Below, one piece after another: positions 55,298-63,900 of a stretch of 64,000 bases of DNA (position 1 is its first letter; each line of letters opens with the position of its first letter). A program made the position numbers and the translations under genes. The notes beneath the pieces were generated by a model that saw nothing but the letters and a program-made list of their open reading frames with translations, was not told the origin of the DNA and did no database searches. This stretch comes from Amycolatopsis bullii. GTDB lineage: Bacteria; Actinomycetota; Actinomycetes; Mycobacteriales; Pseudonocardiaceae. The DNA is taken from positions 248,001 to 312,000 of the forward strand of contig NZ_BNAW01000003.1 in NCBI RefSeq assembly GCF_014654205.1. Reading direction: 5' to 3'.

Positions 55298-57418
55298 TCA
55301 GGACAAGTGAAGAGTTCTGGACGAACCTTTAAGGCTTTCTACAGCTTGACCGCGCCACAGCCGGTCGCCGAACAAGGCGAGCGCGGCGGGCAGGAGCACG
55401 CCCCGGACGATCGTCGCGTCGAGGAGGACGGCGAACGCCATGCCGAGGCCGAGCATCTTGTACTCGATCGCGGCCAGGCTCAGGAAGACGCTGAACACCC
55501 CGGTCATGATCAGCGCGGCGCTCGTCACCACCCCGGAACTGGTCGCCGTGCCCTCGACGATCGCCTGCCGCGCCGGGGCGCCGGAGAGCCGTCGCTCGCG
55601 GATCCGGCTGAGGATGAACACGTGGTAGTCGGTGCTCAGCCCGAACAGCAGCACGAAGAGGAACATCGGCAGCCAGCCGAGCACACCGCCGTAGGGCGTG
55701 AAACCCAGGAGTGGCGCGAGAAAGCCGCCTTGGAACACGAGGGTGAGCACGCCGTAGGCCCCGCCGGCCGACAGCAGGTTGAGCACGATCGACACGACCG
55801 GCACCGCCACCGACCGGAAGACCACGAGCAGCAGCACGAACGCGAGCAGCAGGATGAACCCGAAGACGTACGGTGCCCGGTCGAGCACCTGCGTGGTGAA
55901 GTCGTGCGCTTCGGCGGTCCGGCCCGCGACCGCGTAGCCGATCCCGTCGATCCGCCCGACCGTTTGCGGCAGCAGGGTTTCCCGCAACGTCGTGAGCGTG
56001 CGGCTCGCCGCTTCGTCGTTGCCGGTGCCACCCAGCGGGATCCGGACGACGAGCGCCTGGTCCACCGGGACGACCACGGCCGGTCGCGGCACTTCCGCGG
56101 TCAGCTCGTCGATCGCCCGGCGCAGCGCGGGCGTGTCGACCGGGCCGCCGCGGGTGTTCCAGAGGACGACGTGCGCCGGCATCGTGACGCCGGGAAACGC
56201 TTCCTGGACGCGCACGGCCGCGTCGATCACCGGGATGCTGCGCGGCAGGCTCTCGGTCGGCGCCGGGTCCTGCAGCCGCATGCCCAGCGCGGGCAAGGTG
56301 AGCAGCACGAGCATTGCGGTCGCGACGCCGCTCCAGACCGCGGGCCGCCGGGTGACGACGTCGGCCATGGCGGCCCAGAACCGGGAGCGCGCCGGACGGT
56401 GGCCCAGCCACGGGATGCGGCCGCGGTCGATGCGGGCACCGAGCAGGGAAACCGTTGCGGGCAGCACGGTCACGGCGGCCAGCACGGCCAGACCGACGAC
56501 GAGGATCGTGCCGACGGTCAGGCCCTGGAGGTTGTCGAGGCCGGTGAACAGCAGACCGGTCACGCACAGCACGACGGTCAGCCCCGACACGACGATCACG
56601 TGCCCCGACGTCCGCGCCGCGATGCGGATCGACTCGTCGACGCCGTGTTCGCGTTCCTCCCGGACCCGGCGCAGGAAGAACAGCGAGTAGTCGACGCCGA
56701 CGGCCATCCCGATCAGCAAGATGATCGCCGAAGTCGCGCTGTTGACCGGGATCCAGTTGTCCACAGCGGACAGAAAGCCGAACGCCGCGAGCACCGTGGT
56801 CCCCGCCAGCAGGGCCGGGATCGCGGCCGCGACCAGCGAGCCGAACACGACGAGCAGGATCAGCACGGTGATCGGGAGCGAGCGGGCCTCCGACCGCCCG
56901 ATGTCCTCCTTGATGCTCTTGTCGACCGCGCCGGACACGCTGAGGTCGCCGGCCTGGGCCAGCCGGACGTCCGTGTGCCGGGCGGCGACGCTGTCCACGA
57001 CCGCGGTCGCCGTCGCCAGGTGGGCCCGGATTTCGGTGCCACTGCCGGTGATCCGGAAGGTGACCAGTTCCGACCGGCCGTCGGCGGAGACCTCGGAGCG
57101 GATGTCGGCGGCCGCGCCCGACGTCGTCAACGCGGTCACGAGGTCGGCCTCGGCCGCGGGGGACCGGGGCTGGACGAGGACGTTCTCCCAGAAGGGTTCG
57201 CGGATGGGCTGGCGGTCGAGGACGGCTTGGCCGGTGCCGGCGTCGCCGGCCGGGCTCGACCGCGCGTCGGTGCCGGGGACGAACGTGCCGACGGCCCAGG
57301 CCAGCGCGACGAGCGCCAGCCAGCCCAGGATCGCGGCGGCGCGGTGCCGCAGCGACCAGTTCGTGACGGTTTCGACCACCGGTCTCCGCCGGTGAGCCGG
57401 GGTGCCTGCAGGCAGCAT
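55298..57418 (-). CDS. MMPL-family RND transporter
   Basis: 706 residues with about twelve spans in two halves, each with a large outside loop. MMPL signatures: IILLIGMAVGVDYSLFFLRR and the second-half MFLFVLLFGLSTDYHVFILS. MMPL proteins export lipids or drugs in actinobacteria. The gene is in a minus run, 27 bases upstream of the EamA gene start. Confidence 0.92.
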   Translation of the reverse strand: MLPAGTPAHRRRPVVETVTNWSLRHRAAAILGWLALVALAWAVGTFVPGTDARSSPAGDAGTGQAVLDRQPIREPFWENVLVQPRSPAAEADLVTALTTSGAAADIRSEVSADGRSELVTFRITGSGTEIRAHLATATAVVDSVAARHTDVRLAQAGDLSVSGAVDKSIKEDIGRSEARSLPITVLILLVVFGSLVAAAIPALLAGTTVLAAFGFLSAVDNWIPVNSATSAIILLIGMAVGVDYSLFFLRRVREEREHGVDESIRIAARTSGHVIVVSGLTVVLCVTGLLFTGLDNLQGLTVGTILVVGLAVLAAVTVLPATVSLLGARIDRGRIPWLGHRPARSRFWAAMADVVTRRPAVWSGVATAMLVLLTLPALGMRLQDPAPTESLPRSIPVIDAAVRVQEAFPGVTMPAHVVLWNTRGGPVDTPALRRAIDELTAEVPRPAVVVPVDQALVVRIPLGGTGNDEAASRTLTTLRETLLPQTVGRIDGIGYAVAGRTAEAHDFTTQVLDRAPYVFGFILLLAFVLLLVVFRSVAVPVVSIVLNLLSAGGAYGVLTLVFQGGFLAPLLGFTPYGGVLGWLPMFLFVLLFGLSTDYHVFILSRIRERRLSGAPARQAIVEGTATSSGVVTSAALIMTGVFSVFLSLAAIEYKMLGLGMAFAVLLDATIVRGVLLPAALALFGDRLWRGQAVESLKGSSRTLHLS

Positions 57419-57540
57419 GAACTAAGGTCCTTGTCTTGAAGGAGTGATCCGATGAGAGCTCGCCCTCGGGCGAGTGGGTGCTTCTTCCTCCTGGGTCGCC
57501 GAGTTGCCGCTCGGCGGCCCAGGGCCTCAGGTCAATCGGC
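57419..57540. other. Short gap upstream of MMPL
   Basis: About 120 bases; likely promoter of the MMPL gene. No motif recognised. Confidence 0.3.
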
Positions 57541-57777
57541 TCAGTCGACCTCCTTGAGCACGCGTTCGATGGACCGCAGCCGGTCCTGGACGTCCCGCAG
57601 CTGCCGCTCGGTCTCTTCCTGCGTCCGGACGGCTTTCTCGGCCAGCGAGCGGTATTCCTGCTCGCGCGCCAGCTTCGCCTTGGCGCGCCAGGTCGAGGCC
57701 AGCTGCACGATCGCGATCGAGAGCAGGGCGAAGACCCCGGTCACGCCGATGATTTCCTGCCACTGGTGCCAGTTCAT
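57541..57777 (-). CDS. Small membrane protein with coiled-coil tail
   Basis: 78 residues: one hydrophobic helix (IGVTGVFALLSIAIVQLAST) followed by a heptad-like charged tail (AKLAREQEYRSLAEKAVRTQ, then DVQDRLRSIERVL). The start overlaps the ArsR-family gene stop (ATGA), so they are coupled. The function is unknown. Confidence 0.75.
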   Translation of the reverse strand: MNWHQWQEIIGVTGVFALLSIAIVQLASTWRAKAKLAREQEYRSLAEKAVRTQEETERQLRDVQDRLRSIERVLKEVD

Positions 57778-58115
57778 GTCCGTCCCTCCTCGCCGTCCCC
57801 CTGGACGGACTCCGGTGTGGTGAGCGTCGGCACGGCGGCCGCGATCGCCGCGGGCGTCAGCACGGCGGAGAACGGCGTGACCTGGTATACCCGCAGCGTC
57901 TTGCCGTCTTCGCCGACCTCGGAGCTGGCGGTGACCAGGCCCGCGGCTTCGAGCTTGCGCAGGTGGACCTGCAGCAGCGCGCGGCTGATCCGCAGGTCGC
58001 GGGCCAGCTTGCTGACGTAGGTGCGTTCGGCGTGCAGGGCCGCGACGATCCGCAGCCGGTGTGGGTTGCCGAGGGCGCCCAGCTGCCGCAGGAGCTCGTC
58101 GCCGGTCGTCCACAT
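57774..58115 (-). CDS. ArsR-like winged-helix regulator
   Basis: 113 residues. ELLRQLGALGNPHRLRIVAA, then VSKLARDLRISRALLQVHLR (recognition helix) and KLEAAGLVTASSEVGEDGKT. No cysteine metal-site pattern, so it is probably not metal-responsive. It is coupled to the following small membrane protein gene, whose expression it may sense or control. Confidence 0.85.
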   Translation of the reverse strand: MWTTGDELLRQLGALGNPHRLRIVAALHAERTYVSKLARDLRISRALLQVHLRKLEAAGLVTASSEVGEDGKTLRVYQVTPFSAVLTPAAIAAAVPTLTTPESVQGDGEEGRT

Positions 58116-58224
58116 GCAAACAAAAGTTAGCAGGTGATGCCGCGCGACGCCATGGGGGTGATCCCGGAGGTCATCTCGGGGGTCCGGCCGACGAACAGCC
58201 CGGGGACAGCGGCAGCCGGGCGGC
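58116..58224. other. Gap between ArsR and DUF2786 genes
   Basis: About 110 bases with no recognised gene or motif. Confidence 0.3.
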
Positions 58225-58944
58225 TCAGCGCAGGGCTTTGCGGCGCCGCGTCAGGGTGGCCGGGTCGAGGTTGGCCTTGGTGCCGGCGTCGTGGCCGTCG
58301 AGGTAGCCGCTGCCGGACAGCCGCCGGGGCGAGGCGGCGCGCAGGTCGCCGTACTCGGTGTCGAACGCGTGCTGGACCATCTGCGCGCGGTCGCGGACCA
58401 CCAGTTCCGCCGACCGCTCACCCGGCACCGCCGTGCGGACGGCTTCCTGCTCGGCGCGGGAAAGCCGTTCGTGGACCGCGCGGGCGAAGCCGTGCAGCCA
58501 GGTGCGCCGGTACGCGGCCAGGGATTCGCCGGGGAAGAACCCGCCCGGCCGGACCCGGTTCAGCTGCGTGCTCGCCTGCAGCAGCAGGCTGGTGAACAGC
58601 AGTTCCACCCGGCCGAGGTCGGAACGGAACCCGAACACCGTGACGCTCTCGACCTTCTGGCCGAGGCGGTGCAGCAGCGTCCGGCACCGCAGCGGGTACG
58701 CGACCGACGTCAGCAGGCTCGCCTTGTCGCGGCTGTACGGGTCGTCCATCGGGATCTTCAAGGTGCCGATCTCGTCGGTGCCCGCCCCGGACGCGGCGAG
58801 CATCGCCTGGTCGATGCCGTACCGCGCGACGAGTTCGGCGGCCTTCTGGTTGTACGCCTCGGCTTCCGCCTCGGTGACCGCCGGGTCTTCGGCCTTGGCC
58901 AGCAGCTTGCGGATGCGCTCGAGCTGCGGGTCTGACTCGGTCAT
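58225..58944 (-). CDS. DUF2786-domain protein
   Basis: 239 residues. The N-terminal 40 residues are the DUF2786 domain (LERIRKLLAKAEDPAVTEAE, AEAYNQKAAELVARYGIDQA). The rest has conserved FGFRSDLGRVELLFTSLLLQ and RRTWLHGFARAVHERL. The function is unknown; common in actinobacteria. The ATG at 58944 is chosen as the first start before the domain. Confidence 0.85.
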   Translation of the reverse strand: MTESDPQLERIRKLLAKAEDPAVTEAEAEAYNQKAAELVARYGIDQAMLAASGAGTDEIGTLKIPMDDPYSRDKASLLTSVAYPLRCRTLLHRLGQKVESVTVFGFRSDLGRVELLFTSLLLQASTQLNRVRPGGFFPGESLAAYRRTWLHGFARAVHERLSRAEQEAVRTAVPGERSAELVVRDRAQMVQHAFDTEYGDLRAASPRRLSGSGYLDGHDAGTKANLDPATLTRRRKALR

Positions 58945-58961
58945 GCGCAGAGGGTATTCGA

Positions 58962-59549
58962 TCAGGTGTTCGGGCGCGTGGACCGGGTCGGCGTGTCGAG
59001 GTACGCGTCGAGCGTGACGGCCAGCGCCGCTTCGGGTGACGGCGCGAAACTCGCCCCGGCCAGGCCGCCCCACAGCCACAGCTGGGCGAGGCCGTGCAGG
59101 GCGGCCCACAGCGACGCGGCGACCAGCCGCAGGTCGGCGCCGGACCGCGCGACCCGCGTCGGCACCGCCGCCACCAGCACGGCGAAGGTGTCGAACACCG
59201 CGCTCGCCGCGGCCGTGAGGGCCGGGTCGTCCGGGTCGACCAGATCGCGGCGGAACATCAGCTCGAACATCGCCGGGTTGGTCAGCGCGAAGTCGAGGTA
59301 GCTGTGGCAGGCCGCGGTGAGCCGCTCCCGCGGGGAGGTTTCCGGCAGCGTCTCCCGGCGGGCGAGCAGGTCTTCGTACCCGCGGGTCGCGACGGCGGAC
59401 AGCAGCGCGGCGCGGCCCGAGAAGTGCCGCAAGGGCGCGCCGTGCGAAACCCCGGCCGCCTTGGCGATCCCGCGCAGGGTGACCGCGCCGACACCTTCGT
59501 CCGCGAGCAGCTCCGACGCCGTCGCGATCAGGCGTTGCCGGGTGCCCAT
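58962..59549 (-). CDS. TetR/AcrR-family regulator
   Basis: 195 residues. HTH domain in residues 5-50 (GTRQRLIATASELLADEGVG, VTLRGIAKAAGVSHGAPLRH). The ligand-binding part is of the TetR_C_33-like type. It overlaps the SGNH-hydrolase gene (59528-59549), so both are transcribed together, and the dyad at 60378 upstream could be its operator. Confidence 0.88.
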   Translation of the reverse strand: MGTRQRLIATASELLADEGVGAVTLRGIAKAAGVSHGAPLRHFSGRAALLSAVATRGYEDLLARRETLPETSPRERLTAACHSYLDFALTNPAMFELMFRRDLVDPDDPALTAAASAVFDTFAVLVAAVPTRVARSGADLRLVAASLWAALHGLAQLWLWGGLAGASFAPSPEAALAVTLDAYLDTPTRSTRPNT

Positions 59550-60325
59550 GCCTCGTCCAGGGGCATCGGGAGCAGGTCCGGGCGCTTCGGGAAGAAGCCG
59601 TCACCGGGCTGACGTCCGATCAGGCGGTTGCGCGTGCGCGTCACGGCGACCGGCAGGACCTCCCGCAGCAGCCACTGCAGGTCGGCACGCCGGCTGCCGG
59701 GGGCCGCGGTGCCGGGCAGCGGCGCGAGCCAGGCCGGGTCGTGGCCGAGTCCGAGCCGCGCGAGGACGTAGGCGGCGAGCCGGCGGTGGCCGTGGGCGGA
59801 CAGGTGCAGCCGGTCGGCGCCGAAGTAGCGCGAATCGGTGACGGCCTGGTCCGGCCACAGGTCGATCAGCCGGGCCCCGTAGCTGACGGCGGCTTCGCGG
59901 ATGGCCTCGTTCAACGCGATGATCCGCGGCCGCATCCGGCTGCCCAGCGGCATCCGGCGGGAGACGTCGCTGAGCGTGAAAGTGACGACGACGGGCGAGA
60001 TTTCGGTGCAGGCGCGGATGGCGGCGTCGACGCGGCGGGCGACCGTGCGCGCGTCCCAGCCGCGGCTCATGACGTCGTTGCCGCCGCCGAAGAGCGCGAT
60101 CAGGTCGGGTTCGAGGCGGGCCGCGGCCGGGACCTGCTCGGGCACGATCTGGTCGAGCCGGCGCCCGCGGACGGCGAGGTTGGCGTACCGGAAGCCGGGC
60201 TCGTCCTCCGCCAGGCGCGCGGCGACGAAGTCGGCCCAGCCGCGGTAGCAGCGCTGATCGGGGTACGGGTCGTCGAGGCCTTCGGCGCAGCTGTCGCCGA
60301 CGACGACGAAACGGTGGTAGCTCAT
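59528..60325 (-). CDS. SGNH/GDSL hydrolase
   Basis: 265 residues. Block I VVVGDSCAEGLDD (nucleophile Ser), block III GGGNDVMSRG and block V DRLHLSAHGHRRLAAY (Asp/His). No signal peptide, so an intracellular esterase is likely. It is divergent from a methyltransferase gene and followed by a TetR gene with overlap. Confidence 0.9.
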   Translation of the reverse strand: MSYHRFVVVGDSCAEGLDDPYPDQRCYRGWADFVAARLAEDEPGFRYANLAVRGRRLDQIVPEQVPAAARLEPDLIALFGGGNDVMSRGWDARTVARRVDAAIRACTEISPVVVTFTLSDVSRRMPLGSRMRPRIIALNEAIREAAVSYGARLIDLWPDQAVTDSRYFGADRLHLSAHGHRRLAAYVLARLGLGHDPAWLAPLPGTAAPGSRRADLQWLLREVLPVAVTRTRNRLIGRQPGDGFFPKRPDLLPMPLDEAWAPGNA

Positions 60326-60377
60326 CCCGATCTCCGTAACCCGTGGTTCACCTGGTGGACACTGTCTATCAAACTTG

Positions 60378-60394
60378 TGTAGACGGTGTCTACA
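60378..60394. promoter_or_regulatory. Operator-like palindrome TGTAGAC-GGT-GTCTACA
   Basis: Perfect 7-base arms with a 3-base centre, in the divergent region between the SGNH-hydrolase and methyltransferase genes. A related half (GACACTGTCTA) lies at 60357-60367. Best candidate is the TetR-family protein encoded at 58962. Confidence 0.6.
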
Positions 60395-60456
60395 TCGGGT
60401 CGGCGTGGCGAAAATCGAGTGTGGAGCGCGCGGCCGCGGGCGTAGCGTCGGCGACC

Positions 60457-61236
60457 GTGATCGGTTCGGCGAACGCGGAAGACGACCCGGCGGACGGCTG
60501 GTTCCCCGAGAGCGTGGCCGCGGGCTACGACGCCCCGGGTGGTGAGAACGCGCCCGAGGTCGTGACACGCGCGGTGGACGTCCTCGAAGACCTGGCCGAC
60601 GGGCCGGTGCTCGAGTTCGCGGTCGGGACGGGGCGGATCGCCGCGCCGCTGGCCGCGCGCGGGGTGCCGGTGCACGGCATCGAGCTGAGCCGGGCGATGG
60701 CGGCGCGGATCGCGGGCAAGCCGGGCGGCGACGCGGTCGAAGTGGTGATCGGCGACATGGCGACGACCCGGGTGGCCGGCCGGTTTTCCCTGGTGTACCT
60801 GGTGTTCAACACGATCAGCAACGTCACCACGCAGGACGGGCAGGTCGACGTCTTCCGCAACGCGGCCGCGCACCTGCGCCCGGGCGGGTTGTTCCTCGTC
60901 GAGGTGGGCGTGCCGGACCTGCGCCGTCTCCCGCCCGGGCAGGACACCGTCCCGTTCACGGTGGCACCCGGAGCCGACGGCGGCGGCTACGTCGGGTTCG
61001 ACCGGTACGACGTGGTCACCCAGCGGTTCACCTCGAACCACGTCACCGTGTCACCGGACGGACAGGGGCGGTTCCGCGGGATTCCCTTCCGGTACGCCTG
61101 GCCGGCCGAGCTGGACCTCATGGCGCGCATCGCCGGGATGAGGCTGAAACACCGCTGGGCCGACTGGGATCGCTCGGAGTTCACCGCCGGAAGCACCAAG
61201 CACGTGTCGGTCTGGGAGACCGCCCCGAGCGCCTGA
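60457..61236 (+). CDS. SAM-dependent methyltransferase (class I)
   Basis: About 259 residues from GTG 60457 (in-frame starts upstream to 60343). SAM motif VLEFAVGTGRIAAPLAARGV, then VHGIELSRAMAARIA, GDMATTRVAGRFSLVYLVFN and LRPGGLFLVEVGVPDL. Probable small-molecule or protein methyltransferase; substrate unknown. Expressed divergently from the SGNH gene with a shared operator-like dyad. Confidence 0.85.
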   Translation: MIGSANAEDDPADGWFPESVAAGYDAPGGENAPEVVTRAVDVLEDLADGPVLEFAVGTGRIAAPLAARGVPVHGIELSRAMAARIAGKPGGDAVEVVIGDMATTRVAGRFSLVYLVFNTISNVTTQDGQVDVFRNAAAHLRPGGLFLVEVGVPDLRRLPPGQDTVPFTVAPGADGGGYVGFDRYDVVTQRFTSNHVTVSPDGQGRFRGIPFRYAWPAELDLMARIAGMRLKHRWADWDRSEFTAGSTKHVSVWETAPSA

Positions 61237-61248
61237 TCGGGCCAGGGT

Positions 61249-62106
61249 TCACCCGAGCCAGGGACCGAGCTTGTCGGGGTTCCGGACGGCCCAGACGTGC
61301 GTGATCCGGTCGTCCGCGAAAGCGAACGCGTACACGGCGGCGAGCTCGTCGCCGCGGCGGAGCACCAGCCCCGGGAGGCCGTTGACCGCGCGTTCCTCGA
61401 TGGTCAGCTCGCCGAGGGCAGCGAGTTCGGCGAGGTACCGGGCGACGAGCTCGCCGCCTTCGATCGGGGCGATCGCGGCGCGGACCCGGCCGCCGCCGTC
61501 CGCGGTCAAGGTCGCCGCCGGATCCAGCAGTCCGATCAGCGCGCCGATGTCCCCGGCGGCCCAGGCCTCCTTGAAGTCCCGCACCAGCCCGGCCTGCCGG
61601 GCCGCCGGGGCGGCTGGCCGCGCGGCCCGGATCCGGCGGCGGGCCGCGGAGGCCAGCTCCCGGCACGCGGCCGGCGTCCGGCCGGTGATTTCGGCGACTT
61701 CGGCGAAGGCGTACCCGAAGACGTCGTGCAGGACGAGGGCCACGCGCTGCGCCGGGGTCATCGCCTCGAGCGCGACGAGGAAGGCCATGCTCACCGACTC
61801 GTCCAGGGTGATGCGGTCGGCCGGGTCGGGCTGGTCGGGCAGCGGCTCGGGCAGCCACTCGCCCACGTACCGCTCGCGCCGCACCCGCGCCGAGCCGAGG
61901 ACGTCCAGGCAGAGGCGGCCGGCCACCGTCGTCAGCCAGGCGCCGGGCGAGGAGATCGCGGCCCGCTGCGCCGGTGTCAGCGCGTACCAGCGGGCGTAGG
62001 TCTCCTGGACGGCGTCCTCGGCTTCGGTCAGCGAGCCGAGCAGCCGGTAGGCGAGGTTGACCAGGTGCCGCCGTTCGGCGACGACCGGGTCCGATGGCGT
62101 GGTCAT
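61249..62106 (-). CDS. ECF sigma factor with C-terminal SnoaL-like domain (ECF41/SigJ-like)
   Basis: 285 residues. Sigma-70 region 2 (LVNLAYRLLGSLTEAEDAVQ, ETYARWYAL) and region 4 (MTPAQRVALVLHDVFGYAFA, TGRTPAACRELASAARRRIR), then an NTF2/SnoaL-like extension of about 100 residues (LVRDFKEAWAAGDIGALIGL to the end). In ECF41-type sigma factors this C-terminal domain controls activity without a separate anti-sigma factor. It is divergent from the FMN-reductase/SnoaL gene, with a palindrome between. Confidence 0.88.
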   Translation of the reverse strand: MTTPSDPVVAERRHLVNLAYRLLGSLTEAEDAVQETYARWYALTPAQRAAISSPGAWLTTVAGRLCLDVLGSARVRRERYVGEWLPEPLPDQPDPADRITLDESVSMAFLVALEAMTPAQRVALVLHDVFGYAFAEVAEITGRTPAACRELASAARRRIRAARPAAPAARQAGLVRDFKEAWAAGDIGALIGLLDPAATLTADGGGRVRAAIAPIEGGELVARYLAELAALGELTIEERAVNGLPGLVLRRGDELAAVYAFAFADDRITHVWAVRNPDKLGPWLG

Positions 62107-62131
62107 GACTCCTCCGACGACACAGCCTGCC

Positions 62132-62154
62132 GGAACGTCAGGGCCTGACGTTCC
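62132..62154. promoter_or_regulatory. 23-base palindrome between ECF sigma and FMN reductase genes
   Basis: Perfect arms GGAACGTCAGG / CCTGACGTTCC around a single G. It lies 26 bases from the sigma start and 53 bases from the reductase start. A dimeric regulator site or sigma promoter element; the half sequence CGTC is reminiscent of ECF -10 elements. Confidence 0.6.
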
Positions 62155-62206
62155 CGCGGGCTGCGTCGTCGTACCGGTCGGACCACCGACCGAACAGGGG
62201 AGAACG

Positions 62207-63190
62207 ATGATCAAGATCGGGATCGTGCTGGGCAGCACCCGTCCGGGCCGCCTGGGGGACCAGGTCGCCCGCTGGGTGCACGAGCGCGCCGCGCGCCGGA
62301 GTGACGCGGAGTTCGCCGTGCTCGACCTGCGGGACCACCCGCTGCCCCACCTCGAGGAGCCGCCGGGGTTTTCGGGGCAGTACCGGGACGACCGCACCCG
62401 GGCCTTCGCCGCCGCCGTGGCGTCGTGCGACGGGTTCGTCTTCGTCACGCCGGAGTACAACCACTCCGTGCCCGGCGTGCTCAAGAACGCCCTGGACCAC
62501 GTCTCCGTGGAGTGGAACAGCAAGGCGGCCGGGTTCGTCTCGTACGGCGGTGTCGGCGGCGCCCGGTCGGTCGAGCAGCTGCGGCTGGTCTGCGGGGCGT
62601 TGCAGCTGGCCGACGTGGCCCCGCAGGTCACCCTGCCGCTGGCGACGGAGTTCGCGGACCACGCCGTCTTCGCGCCGGGTGACCACCAGCTGACCGCGCT
62701 CGACACCCTGCTCGACCACGTCGTCGCCTGGAGCACCGCACTGGCACCGCTGCGGGGCGGGGACGCGGAAGCCGCGATCAGGCGACGGCTCGACGAGGTC
62801 ATCGAAGCGTTGCGCGCCAAGGATCTCGACGCGCTGCGCCGGGTCTACGCACCGGACGTCGTGTCTTTCGACGTCGAGCCGCCGCTGCAGCACGCCGGGG
62901 TCGACGCGAAGCTGAAGAACTGGGCGAAGGTGTTCACCGCCTTCGAAAAGGTGGACTACGAGCTGCGCGACCTGGAGATCACCGTGGGCGCCGGCCTGGC
63001 CGTCGGGCACGGCTTCGGCCGGGTCAGCGGGACGCTGGAGAACGGGGTGGTGACGGACGGCATGTGGGTCCGGGCCACGTTCGTCTTCCGGAGGACCGGC
63101 GACGACTGGGTGATCGTCCACGACCAGGCGTCCGTGCCGCTCGACCTGGCGACCGGGCAGGGCTGCACCGGCCTCGAACCGGAAAAGTAA
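62207..63190 (+). CDS. NADPH-dependent FMN reductase fused to a SnoaL-like domain
   Basis: 327 residues. The N-terminal 185 residues are a flavodoxin-like reductase (KIGIVLGSTRPGRLGDQVAR, FVFVTPEYNHSVPGVLKNAL, FVSYGGVGGARSVEQLR). The C-terminal 130 residues are an NTF2-like domain (RLDEVIEALRAKDLDALRRV, FVFRRTGDDWVIVHDQASVP). Start ATG 62207 follows GGGGAGAA. The sigma factor opposite also ends in an NTF2-like domain, which suggests shared ligand sensing (inference). Confidence 0.88.
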   Translation: MIKIGIVLGSTRPGRLGDQVARWVHERAARRSDAEFAVLDLRDHPLPHLEEPPGFSGQYRDDRTRAFAAAVASCDGFVFVTPEYNHSVPGVLKNALDHVSVEWNSKAAGFVSYGGVGGARSVEQLRLVCGALQLADVAPQVTLPLATEFADHAVFAPGDHQLTALDTLLDHVVAWSTALAPLRGGDAEAAIRRRLDEVIEALRAKDLDALRRVYAPDVVSFDVEPPLQHAGVDAKLKNWAKVFTAFEKVDYELRDLEITVGAGLAVGHGFGRVSGTLENGVVTDGMWVRATFVFRRTGDDWVIVHDQASVPLDLATGQGCTGLEPEK

Positions 63191-63216
63191 ACGAACGATC
63201 GTGCTACCTTCGGCCC

Positions 63217-63900
63217 ATGAACATCGACGGCGTGTTTGTGGGGGAACCGAGCGTCCTGGGTCACCGGCGGGACCGGCCGGTGCTGAGCGCGATCACGAAG
63301 GCGCGGGTCACGGCGCCGGAGCTGAACCTGACCGAGCTGAACCTCGACGGCGACCGCCAAGCCGACCTCACCGTGCACGGCGGGGTCGACAAAGCGGTCT
63401 ACGTCTACCCGGCCGAGCACTACCCGGCCTGGGCGGCCGACGGCCTCGACGCCGAGCCGGGCGGCTTCGGCGAGAACGTTTCGCTGACCGGCGCCACCGA
63501 GGACGACGTCCGGATCGGGGACGTCTGGGCCTGGGGTGACGCGCTGGTCCAGGTCTCCCAGCCGCGGCAGCCGTGCTTCAAGCTGGCCATGAAGACCGGG
63601 CGCAAGGACGTCACGCCGCTGATGATCGACAGCGGGCGCTGCGGCTGGTACCTGCGCGTTCTGCGGCCCGGCACGGTGCCGACGTCCGGCGGGATCGAGC
63701 TCGCCGAGCGCGCGGACGGGCCGACGATCACCGAGGTGTACCTGGTCTCCTTCGCCAATTACGGGCAGCTGCCGAAGGACAAGGTCGAAGCGGCGCTGGA
63801 CCTCGCCGACCGCGTGCTGGCCACGCCCGCGCTCTCGGCGTCCTACCGCGGCGGCGTCCAGTCCACTGTGGACCGGTGGCGGGCGCGGCGTGCCGGGTGA
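63217..63900 (+). CDS. MOSC-domain protein (YiiM-like)
   Basis: 227 residues. MOSC signatures: LNLDGDRQADLTVHGGVDKA, YPAEHYPAWAADG, GGFGENVSLTGATEDDVRIG and the Cys in VSQPRQPCFKLAMKTGRKDV. YiiM-type proteins use molybdenum cofactor to reduce N-hydroxylated compounds. ATG 63217. It overlaps the following TetR gene. Confidence 0.93.
   Translation: MNIDGVFVGEPSVLGHRRDRPVLSAITKARVTAPELNLTELNLDGDRQADLTVHGGVDKAVYVYPAEHYPAWAADGLDAEPGGFGENVSLTGATEDDVRIGDVWAWGDALVQVSQPRQPCFKLAMKTGRKDVTPLMIDSGRCGWYLRVLRPGTVPTSGGIELAERADGPTITEVYLVSFANYGQLPKDKVEAALDLADRVLATPALSASYRGGVQSTVDRWRARRAG

Noticed and set aside
54839..57439. 866-codon plus frame over the EamA and MMPL genes
   Set aside because: Very polar low-complexity translation; the minus strand encodes typical membrane proteins.
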